A DNA stretch of 5,517 nt, taken from Bacillota bacterium (lineage in GTDB: Bacteria > Bacillota > Clostridia > Oscillospirales > JAKOTC01). A model generated the notes under the pieces. The model saw only the letters and a program-made list of their open reading frames with translations. It searched no databases and was not told where the DNA came from. Shown here piece by piece: positions 1 to 4,319 of this stretch (position 1 is the stretch's first letter; each line of letters opens with the position of its first letter). The DNA lies in the NCBI GenBank assembly GCA_029776465.1, contig JAKOTC010000028.1, positions 1 to 5,517 of the forward strand, given 5' to 3'. A program made the translations under genes and the position numbers.

Positions 1-404
1 CCCGCCTTTTCAATGGCCGCCCGAAGGGCGGAAAGCCGGATAACTTGAGGATCATATTGCACCGTTGCTTTCTCGGTGGCAAGATTCACCGAGGCGCTGC
101 TGACCCCCTCCAGCCGGCCCAGGACCTTTTCAATCCGCTGGGCACAGGCCGCGCAGGTCATCCTGCCAATGGGAATGGTAACGCTGTTTTCGTTTCTTTC
201 CACGACCTGATATCCGATTTTTTCAACCGCTTCCTTAATTCGGTCCGGTGTCAGGCTGTTGGGATCGTATTCCACAAACAGTTTTTCGCTGGCGAGATTG
301 ACATTGGCCTGGCTGATACCCGGAAGCTTTCGCACAACTTTTTCGATTCGCCCCGCACAGGCCGCGCAGGTCATCCCTCTTATGCTGAGCACTTGTTTTT
401 CCAT
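1..404 (-). CDS. copA: Copper-type heavy-metal P-type ATPase, N-terminal part (runs off left edge)
   Basis: The first 134 residues of a heavy-metal-transporting P1B ATPase, a membrane pump that would use ATP to export Cu(I) or a related ion from the cytoplasm. Seen: two tandem HMA (ferredoxin-like metal-binding) domains, at about residues 3-70 and 74-134. Each has the MTCAAC metal loop, with cysteines 13/16 and 84/87, followed by RIEKV and a SxxxNLAxEK segment. Two N-terminal HMA domains with CxxC loops are typical of CopA. The start at 404 is an ATG preceded by GAGGGA at about 6 bases. The membrane helices, the CPC transport motif and the DKTG phosphorylation motif lie outside the window, so Cu specificity is inferred from the loops only. 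In the second domain the glycine normally just before MTC is arginine (IGRMTC). The gene is divergent from an HxlR regulator. A stand-alone two-domain metallochaperone is a less likely alternative, because the frame stays open to the edge. Confidence 0.88.
   Translation of the reverse strand, partial: MEKQVLSIRGMTCAACAGRIEKVVRKLPGISQANVNLASEKLFVEYDPNSLTPDRIKEAVEKIGYQVVERNENSVTIPIGRMTCAACAQRIEKVLGRLEGVSSASVNLATEKATVQYDPQVIRLSALRAAIEKA
142..163. repeat. 22-bp exact direct repeat, copy 1 (second HMA metal loop)
   Basis: This 22-base stretch is identical to 355-376 and lies 213 bases (71 codons) from it. It encodes the MTCAAC metal loop of the second HMA domain. The two domains match exactly at DNA level only here and diverge around it, which fits an old domain duplication with the metal loop conserved. 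Confidence 0.8.
355..376. repeat. 22-bp exact direct repeat, copy 2 (first HMA metal loop)
   Basis: Exact partner of 142-163, in the same reading frame, encoding the MTCAAC loop of the first HMA domain. It could support slippage or recombination that changes HMA number, but this is ordinary for the family. Confidence 0.8.
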
Positions 405-455
405 AAGCAATCCCTCACTGTTCCCGGATGCCAAAATCCTATCATCCTAACTAAT

Positions 456-483
456 ATTTTAACAGTTAATTGTAATTTAGCAA
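456..483 (-). promoter_or_regulatory. Putative promoter of the ATPase gene
   Basis: Read on the minus strand: TTGCTA (478-483), a 16-base spacer, then TAAAAT (456-461), with a TG one base upstream of the -10 as in extended -10 promoters. Transcription would begin near 449, giving a leader of about 45 bases. The spacer holds an imperfect palindrome (462-473, ACAGTTAATTGT on the plus strand). A 16-base spacer argues against control by a MerR/CueR-type activator, which normally acts on 19-20-base spacers. Confidence 0.5.
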
Positions 484-484
484 G

Positions 485-520
485 TATGCACTTTCATGTG
501 CCATAATATCCAAAAGGATA
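485..520. promoter_or_regulatory. Two dyads upstream of the ATPase promoter (operator candidates)
   Basis: TATGCAC (485-491) pairs with GTGCCATA (498-505) with one bulged C, and directly abuts the putative -35 of the ATPase promoter. Next to it, TATCC-AAAA-GGATA (507-520) is a perfect 5-bp dyad. Neither is followed by a T run, so neither looks like a terminator. The position suits a DNA-binding protein, but the binding partner is unknown. Confidence 0.35.
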
Positions 521-582
521 CCATGCTGCTTCCTATTCTTAGCATAATCACAAGCCGCTGGGATATGCATAGAACAGATGTA

Positions 583-611
583 TTGACATAGCCCGACACA
601 GGTGCTATCAT
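583..611 (+). promoter_or_regulatory. Promoter of the HxlR-family regulator
   Basis: TTGACA (583-588), a 17-base spacer, and TATCAT (606-611): a full-consensus -35 with ideal spacing and a good -10 for the housekeeping sigma factor. The predicted start is near 618, giving a leader of about 40 bases before the ATG. A palindrome lies across the predicted start (617-628), and an ACA-GA-TGT dyad lies just upstream of the -35. Confidence 0.72.
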
Positions 612-616
612 CCAAG

Positions 617-628
617 TGTAAGATTACA
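617..628. promoter_or_regulatory. Operator candidate TGTAA-GA-TTACA at the regulator's transcription start
   Basis: A perfect 5-bp inverted repeat with a 2-bp centre, lying at about +1 to +11 of the predicted HxlR-gene transcript. This is where a bound dimer would block initiation or escape. HxlR proteins bind as dimers and often regulate themselves, so autoregulation is a reasonable inference; the sequence alone does not prove it. Confidence 0.4.
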
Positions 629-645
629 TGACAAGCTTGGAAACC

Positions 646-653
646 AAGGAGGA
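646..653 (+). promoter_or_regulatory. Strong ribosome binding site of the HxlR gene
   Basis: AAGGAGGA five bases before the ATG at 659, nearly a full match to the 16S rRNA tail. It fixes the start. A short CTTGG-AAA-CCAAG hairpin (636-648) overlaps its first bases. Confidence 0.85.
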
Positions 654-658
654 TCTGT

Positions 659-1042
659 ATGGAGCGTGAATGCGAGGGGTATCGTTGCCCTGTGGACACC
701 ACCATCGACATGATCGGCGGGAAATACAAATCATTGATTCTATGGCACCTGATTGATCACACCCTGCACTTTGGCGAGCTTCGCAGATTAATCCCCCAGG
801 CGACACCCAAAATGCTGACCCAGCAGCTGCGCGAGTTGGAAGAAAACAATCTGGTCGTTCGCAAGGTTTACCCGGTGGTTCCTCCAAAGGTGGAATACTC
901 TCTGACCGATTTGGGACGAAGCATCCAACCCATCCTGGAAGCCATGTATGCCTGGGGAGAGGCGTACCTGGCCAGCAAGGGGCTGAAAGTCTGCTGCTCC
1001 ATGAAAGCCCACCAATCTCCGCAGAAGGAAGAGGAGCAATAA
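659..1042 (+). CDS. HxlR-family winged-helix transcriptional regulator
   Basis: A 127-residue DNA-binding regulator of the MarR-like HxlR group, acting as a cytosolic dimer. Seen: the family's N-terminal CPVDxxIDMIGGKYK segment (residues 10-24), helix-turn-helix with FGELRR, then PKMLTQQLRELEENNLV (about 50-66), a wing with YPVVPPKVEYSLT, and a C-terminal dimerisation helix. Length is normal for the family. There are four cysteines: 5, 10, and the pair 112-113 close to the C-terminus. Known: in B. subtilis YodB and related HxlR proteins, a cysteine in the position of Cys10 senses quinones, diamide or hypochlorite, partly through disulfides with C-terminal cysteines. Inferred: this protein could be a thiol- or metal-responsive switch. 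It is divergent from the copper-type ATPase gene and monocistronic, ending in a strong terminator. Its targets and ligand are unknown. Confidence 0.93.
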   Translation: MERECEGYRCPVDTTIDMIGGKYKSLILWHLIDHTLHFGELRRLIPQATPKMLTQQLRELEENNLVVRKVYPVVPPKVEYSLTDLGRSIQPILEAMYAWGEAYLASKGLKVCCSMKAHQSPQKEEEQ

Positions 1043-1085
1043 GATAAAAACAGCTGACGGCTTCACACCGTCAGCTGTTTTTATC
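1043..1085. terminator. Bidirectional intrinsic terminator, perfect 18-bp arms
   Basis: Arms 1043-1060 and 1068-1085 are perfectly complementary around a 7-base loop. The core is CAGCTGACGG/CCGTCAGCTG, flanked by A5 on the left and T5 on the right, so the hairpin has a U tract in both directions. It begins one base after the HxlR stop codon and lies about 10 bases beyond the stop of the convergent DUF4177 gene, so it serves both. Confidence 0.95.
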
Positions 1086-1095
1086 TTCCGAACTC

Positions 1096-1293
1096 TTATT
1101 GAATTTTACGCTTGAAAATAGAGATCAGCCACCGGGTGCTGCCATAGCTTTGCACTGTGGCAACCGTGCTCACCAATTCCCAGCCCTGCCTGCCCAGCTC
1201 ATTCAATTGAAGTTGGAGTATGTTGGGGTCCACCTTGCCGCCAAAAAATCCTTTTGCGTCGGTTAACAGGGTCTTATATTCGTATTGTTCCAT
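1096..1293 (-). CDS. DUF4177 domain-containing small protein
   Basis: A 65-residue protein filling essentially one DUF4177 domain: YEYK at the start, GFFGGKVD, LNELGRQGWELVS in the middle and a hydrophobic strand ending IFKRK. There is no signal peptide or membrane segment, so it is presumably cytosolic. The family's biochemical function is unknown; the members are small, often stand-alone proteins in Bacillota. ATG at 1293 is preferred over the in-frame GTG at 1302: AGAGAGGG lies 8-9 bases before the ATG but directly abuts the GTG. The gene has its own promoter, is divergent from the FAD/Rieske gene and converges on the HxlR gene, with which it shares a terminator. Nothing in the sequence ties it functionally to either. 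Confidence 0.88.
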   Translation of the reverse strand: MEQYEYKTLLTDAKGFFGGKVDPNILQLQLNELGRQGWELVSTVATVQSYGSTRWLISIFKRKIQ

Positions 1294-1301
1294 CGTAGTC
1301 A

Positions 1302-1309
1302 CCCTCTCT
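1302..1309 (-). promoter_or_regulatory. Ribosome binding site deciding the DUF4177 start
   Basis: AGAGAGGG on the minus strand, 8 bases before ATG 1293. It overlaps the alternative GTG at 1302, which therefore could not use it. Confidence 0.6.
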
Positions 1310-1325
1310 TTCAGATTTCAATTTC

Positions 1326-1353
1326 ATTATAACATAATAGGCCCCAATATCAA
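1326..1353 (-). promoter_or_regulatory. Promoter of the DUF4177 gene
   Basis: On the minus strand: TTGATA (1348-1353), 16 bases, TATAAT (1326-1331). The -10 is a perfect consensus. Predicted start is near 1319, with a leader of about 25 bases. The -10 is one half of the dyad ATTAT-AAC-ATAAT (1326-1338), a possible operator or simply AT-rich promoter sequence. Confidence 0.65.
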
Positions 1354-1368
1354 GTTGTGATTCCGGGT

Positions 1369-1398
1369 TTGATTAATTCCCTGCCCAAAGAACATAAT
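1369..1398 (+). promoter_or_regulatory. Putative promoter of the FAD/Rieske gene
   Basis: TTGATT (1369-1374), 18 bases, CATAAT (1393-1398). It stands back to back with the DUF4177 promoter, with 15 bases between the two -35 boxes. The transcript would start near 1405, only a few bases before the ribosome binding site. The elements are moderate matches. Confidence 0.4.
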
Positions 1399-1410
1399 AA
1401 GGGTAAAGAT

Positions 1411-1417
1411 GGAGGGG
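1411..1417 (+). promoter_or_regulatory. Ribosome binding site deciding the FAD/Rieske start
   Basis: GGAGGGG, with its GGAGG core 7 bases before ATG 1423. The in-frame GTG at 1357, 22 codons earlier, lacks such a site and lies upstream of the putative promoter. Confidence 0.8.
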
Positions 1418-1422
1418 ATTTT

Positions 1423-2952
1423 ATGCATTCAACCATATCCTTTTGGAACAAAACCGCCTCAAAGGCACACTATCCGCCTCTGGAGAAAAGCATCGAGGTG
1501 GACACCTTAATTATAGGCGGGGGAATTACCGGAGTTACCGCCGCCTATTGCCTTGCCCTTAAAGGAAAAAAGCCCCTGCTGATTGAAGCGGGCGGATTAT
1601 GTGACGGCACAACAGGCAATACCACCGGCAAAGTGACCATCCAGCATGATATTATTTACCGTCGCTTGAAAGACAAGTATGGATTAGACTTCGCAAAGGG
1701 TTATGCCGATTCGCAGACCCGAGCACTGGAGTTCATCCGAAAGGTGGTGGAAAAGGAAAATATCCACTGCCAGCTGGCAACCTGCACCTCCTATATCTAC
1801 GCAACCAACGAAGAGGACCGGGAGTCCATTCAACAGGAATATGAGGTTGCAAAGGAATTGGGCATCGACGCTGAATGGATTGACCATTTTCATTTTCCCA
1901 ATGTCAACCGCGGGATGGTGGGCTTTAAAAACCAGCACGCCTTTCATGCCGTTCGCTATGTGGAAGGGCTGGCAAAAGCAGCAGCGGAAAAGGGGGCCAC
2001 TCTCTGTTGCGGCACCAAGGCCATCCGGGTAGAAAGCGGAGAGAGCATCCAAGTATATTGTGAGCGGGATCTTGTCATTAAAGCCAAACACTTGGTCATG
2101 GCCACCCAGCATCCCATTTTTGACGGCCCCAACCTCTATTTTACCCGCCTCTATGCCAACAGAGAATACGGAATCGCCGTGGAAGCCAAACGGGACTGGC
2201 CCGACGGCAATTTCATTAATCCGGGTAATCCCGCCCGCTCCATCCGGACCCATCTGGAAAACGGCAAAAAAATTCTGATTGCAGTGGGAGACGGCCACTT
2301 TACCGCCCGCAGTGAGGGGGGCATGGAAAAGCACTTTGAAAATTTAATGAACTTTGCAGGCAGCATCGCGGGAGTTGAGAACCTGCTGGCCAAATGGTCG
2401 GCACAGGATTATAAAACCCCGGATCAGGTGCCCTATATCGGACGAAATTCCGACCATTCCAATATCTATGTGGGGACGGGCTATAACAAATGGGGGCTGA
2501 CCAGCGGGACCCTGGCAGGAATGATGATTGCGGACTTAATTCTGAAAGGCGGGACCGAATATGAAGCAATCTACTCCAGGGATCGAGGGGATCTGTTCAG
2601 CTCCCTCGGAACGGTTTTATCCGAGGTCTTCGGTTCGGTGGCTGAACTGATCAAATCGAAATTCGAAACCACCGAAAGCATCAAAAATCTTAAACAGGGT
2701 GAAGGCCGGGTGATTGAATATAAAGGACAAAAAACGGGCATCTTCCGCGACTATGATGATTCGGTCACCATTCTGGATATCTCCTGCACCCATATGACAA
2801 CGGAACTGAATTTTAACGATGCCGAGAAAACCTGGGACTGCCCGGCCCATGGAGGACGTTTTGCCACCGACGGAACCCTTTTAGAGGGTCCACCCAAAAA
2901 CTGTCTCAAAGTTTTATATCGAGGAAAGTTTGAGGATTTACAGGTTAAATAA
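1423..2952 (+). CDS. FAD-dependent oxidoreductase with C-terminal Rieske [2Fe-2S] domain (YhfW-like)
   Basis: A 509-residue cytosolic flavoprotein. Residues about 26-400 form a DAO-type FAD domain: VDTLIIGGGITG (26-37) is the dinucleotide-binding loop, E55 ends the second strand and should bind the adenosine ribose, and GTTGNTTGK (62-70) is a family signature. Near the end of this domain, QVPYIGR and a VGTGYNKWGLT segment fit the second FAD contact. A linker leads to a Rieske domain with CTH (Cys455, His457) and CPAHGGRF (Cys473, His476), the full Cys2His2 ligand set for a [2Fe-2S] cluster. Length and architecture match B. subtilis YhfW and related single-gene proteins, whose substrate is unknown to me. 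An amine or amino-acid oxidase-like reaction with the Rieske centre passing electrons on is inference. No signal peptide or twin-arginine motif is seen, unlike many exported Rieske proteins. The gene is monocistronic. The start is ATG 1423, chosen for its ribosome binding site. Confidence 0.92.
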   Translation: MHSTISFWNKTASKAHYPPLEKSIEVDTLIIGGGITGVTAAYCLALKGKKPLLIEAGGLCDGTTGNTTGKVTIQHDIIYRRLKDKYGLDFAKGYADSQTRALEFIRKVVEKENIHCQLATCTSYIYATNEEDRESIQQEYEVAKELGIDAEWIDHFHFPNVNRGMVGFKNQHAFHAVRYVEGLAKAAAEKGATLCCGTKAIRVESGESIQVYCERDLVIKAKHLVMATQHPIFDGPNLYFTRLYANREYGIAVEAKRDWPDGNFINPGNPARSIRTHLENGKKILIAVGDGHFTARSEGGMEKHFENLMNFAGSIAGVENLLAKWSAQDYKTPDQVPYIGRNSDHSNIYVGTGYNKWGLTSGTLAGMMIADLILKGGTEYEAIYSRDRGDLFSSLGTVLSEVFGSVAELIKSKFETTESIKNLKQGEGRVIEYKGQKTGIFRDYDDSVTILDISCTHMTTELNFNDAEKTWDCPAHGGRFATDGTLLEGPPKNCLKVLYRGKFEDLQVK

Positions 2953-2955
2953 AAT

Positions 2956-2994
2956 GAAGCCGGCTGCATGGATCGCTCCCATGCAGCCGGCTTC
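2956..2994 (-). terminator. Strong hairpin terminator between convergent genes, T tract on the minus strand
   Basis: Arms 2956-2971 and 2979-2994 are perfectly complementary (16 bp, GC-rich core GCCGGCTGCATGG) around a 7-base loop. Read on the minus strand the stem is followed by ATTTTATTT, a proper U tract, so it is best placed to end the molybdenum-hydroxylase operon 13 bases after its last stop codon. On the plus strand only a poor T context follows, so termination of the FAD/Rieske transcript would be weaker, though the stem starts just 3 bases after that stop. Confidence 0.88.
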
Positions 2995-3007
2995 GAAGCT
3001 TATTACT

Positions 3008-3493
3008 CTATATCCTACTCTGATCCCGTTCATATATGATTTTAACCGCATTTCGTATTTCCTGATAGCTGGTGCAGCGACAGATATTGGACTGCAGCCA
3101 CTCCTCCATCACATGCTCTTCGGGCAGGACGGGGTGCTGCTTTTTTAAGGCATGACAGACCATCAAAAAACCCGAGGTGCAATAACCGCACTGAAAGGCA
3201 TTGGCGTCCACAAAGGCCTGCTGAACCGCCGCTCTGCCCCCCAGCCCCTCCAAGGTGAGAATCACATGATTCTCCGCTTCAACCGCCAGCACTAAACAGG
3301 ATTTCGTCGGCCAGCCGTCTATCACCATCGTACATGCTCCGCAATCCCCGTTTTTGCACCCCGGTTTTGCCGCCGTCAAACCCAGCTGCTCTCGAAGAAC
3401 ATCCAACAGCAGGTCGGAGGGTCGCACCATCACTTGGCGCACCTCTCCGTTGATATTTAAAGATACCACCGTTTTACCCTCATATCTTACCAT
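3008..3493 (-). CDS. Xanthine dehydrogenase-family [2Fe-2S] subunit
   Basis: A 161-residue electron-transfer subunit of a molybdenum hydroxylase (the XdhC/CoxS type). Seen: an N-terminal plant-ferredoxin-like domain with Cys46, 51, 54 and 66 (PGCKNGDCGAC, then KSC), binding the FAD-proximal cluster. A C-terminal helical domain has QCGYC (Cys102, 105) and ICRC (Cys138, 140), binding the Mo-proximal cluster. All eight ligands are present and the length is typical. It would relay electrons from the Mo centre to FAD in the cytosolic complex. The ATG at 3493 is chosen because the family N-terminus begins here and GGAGG lies 9 bases upstream. The frame is open further upstream, but that part is antisense-free overlap with the FAD gene and resembles nothing. 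The start overlaps the end of the FAD gene by 14 bases. It is the last gene of the operon. Confidence 0.95.
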   Translation of the reverse strand: MVRYEGKTVVSLNINGEVRQVMVRPSDLLLDVLREQLGLTAAKPGCKNGDCGACTMVIDGWPTKSCLVLAVEAENHVILTLEGLGGRAAVQQAFVDANAFQCGYCTSGFLMVCHALKKQHPVLPEEHVMEEWLQSNICRCTSYQEIRNAVKIIYERDQSRI

Positions 3494-4319
3494 TCTCCAT
3501 CTCCTCCAATAAGGTATGCAGGGTGTTTTGGAAGACAAATCTGCAGTATTCCCCGCTTCCGGCCCGGTCGCTGAGGGGGGACAGAGGCAACATGGCTGCC
3601 GCCTCCTTTGACCGGACGTCCCTGGAAAGGGCGCGGTTGTTAAGCACCGCTTCCATCTGGTCGCTTCGAAAGGGATGGGAGCATAGCCCTGAAACGGCAA
3701 TACGCAACCTGTTCTCCTTCCAGAGGGCCGCGAGCGAAACCAGGGGATAATCAATCTTTTCGTTTTGGGTCTTTTTCACATGGTAATGCCGGGCCTTCAG
3801 CGCCCAGGAGGGGATATGAATCTGCAGGACCAGTTCACCCGGCTGAAGCTCCATCCGTCCCTTAAAAACCTTGTCAAACGCGATCCTCCGCTCCCCTTCG
3901 GGACCAAAGAGTGTGAGCTCCGCCTCGGATATCAGCAGGGGCAGGCTGGTTTCCCGGTAGATAATCGAGCCGCAGAGATTGCCGCCCAATGTAATCCTGC
4001 ATTGATTGGTATGGTCGGCGATCCGGCCGCAGGCCAGTCTGAGGAGATTAAAAAGCTTTGACTCTTTGATCTGATTAAGCGTGCAGACGGAGCCGATATG
4101 CAGCGCCCGCTCATCCAGCGCCAAAGCTTTGCACTCCGGGATATTCTTCAGGTCTATCACCCCGCCCGGCCGGATTTCGCCCGCCCGGCAAAGGGTGATA
4201 ATCTCGCTGCCTCCGGCATAATAAACCGGATTTTTGCCTTCACTCTGAAGCTGCCGATAAGCATCCAGGGCCTCTTTCAGAGTGGAGGGGCGGCAATAGA
4301 TAAAATCAAAGGGAATCAT
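3480..4319 (-). CDS. Xanthine dehydrogenase-family FAD-binding subunit
   Basis: A 279-residue flavin subunit (XdhB/CoxM type) that takes electrons from the [2Fe-2S] subunit and passes them to NAD+ or another acceptor. Seen: the FAD_binding_5 domain over about residues 1-170, with YYAGGSE (33-39; usually AGGTD) and TLGGNLCGS (110-118), the two pyrophosphate-binding loops. The CO_deh_flav_C domain follows (about 175-275), with the SGEYCRFVF segment that corresponds to the family's SAEYRR. The sequence GGNLCGSIIYRE, in place of the more common GGNxxxxSPxxD, resembles a subgroup I associate with clostridial hydroxylases. Length is usual. There is no insertion for an extra iron-sulfur cluster as in 4-hydroxybenzoyl-CoA reductase. 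ATG 4319 follows GGGGA at about 6 bases and overlaps the end of the large-subunit gene by 14 bases, suggesting translational coupling. Confidence 0.94.
   Translation of the reverse strand: MIPFDFIYCRPSTLKEALDAYRQLQSEGKNPVYYAGGSEIITLCRAGEIRPGGVIDLKNIPECKALALDERALHIGSVCTLNQIKESKLFNLLRLACGRIADHTNQCRITLGGNLCGSIIYRETSLPLLISEAELTLFGPEGERRIAFDKVFKGRMELQPGELVLQIHIPSWALKARHYHVKKTQNEKIDYPLVSLAALWKENRLRIAVSGLCSHPFRSDQMEAVLNNRALSRDVRSKEAAAMLPLSPLSDRAGSGEYCRFVFQNTLHTLLEEMENGKI

Noticed and set aside
142..376. Pair of 22-bp repeats as a possible mobile-element or CRISPR signal
   Set aside because: Both copies are in-frame codons for the same metal-binding loop in tandem HMA domains.
45..506. 153-codon plus-strand frame opposite the ATPase N-terminus
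   Set aside because: It mirrors the two HMA domains in the opposite strand (its two halves resemble each other only because of the HMA duplication) and has no ribosome binding site.
523..545. ATGCT...AGCAT inverted repeat and the nearby TATGCATA palindrome (564-571)
   Set aside because: Both are short, common-sequence dyads without clear placement relative to either promoter; likely chance.
466..729. Open frame of 87 codons on the minus strand across the divergent region
   Set aside because: It overlaps the start of the HxlR gene antisense, crosses both promoters, and its translation shows no family resemblance.
1294..1302. GTG start three codons upstream for the DUF4177 protein
   Set aside because: The only ribosome binding site abuts this GTG and is correctly spaced for ATG 1293.
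1357..1422. 22-residue N-terminal extension of the FAD/Rieske protein from GTG 1357
   Set aside because: It has no ribosome binding site, overlaps the putative promoter, and the family N-terminus and a strong site fit ATG 1423.
1684..2334. 216-codon open frame antisense to the FAD/Rieske gene
   Set aside because: It is fully antisense to a well-supported gene, with no start signal or recognisable domain.
3494..3754. 87-residue upstream extension of the [2Fe-2S] subunit
   Set aside because: It lies inside the FAD-subunit gene in another frame, has no family similarity, and the ferredoxin-like domain starts at Met 3493.
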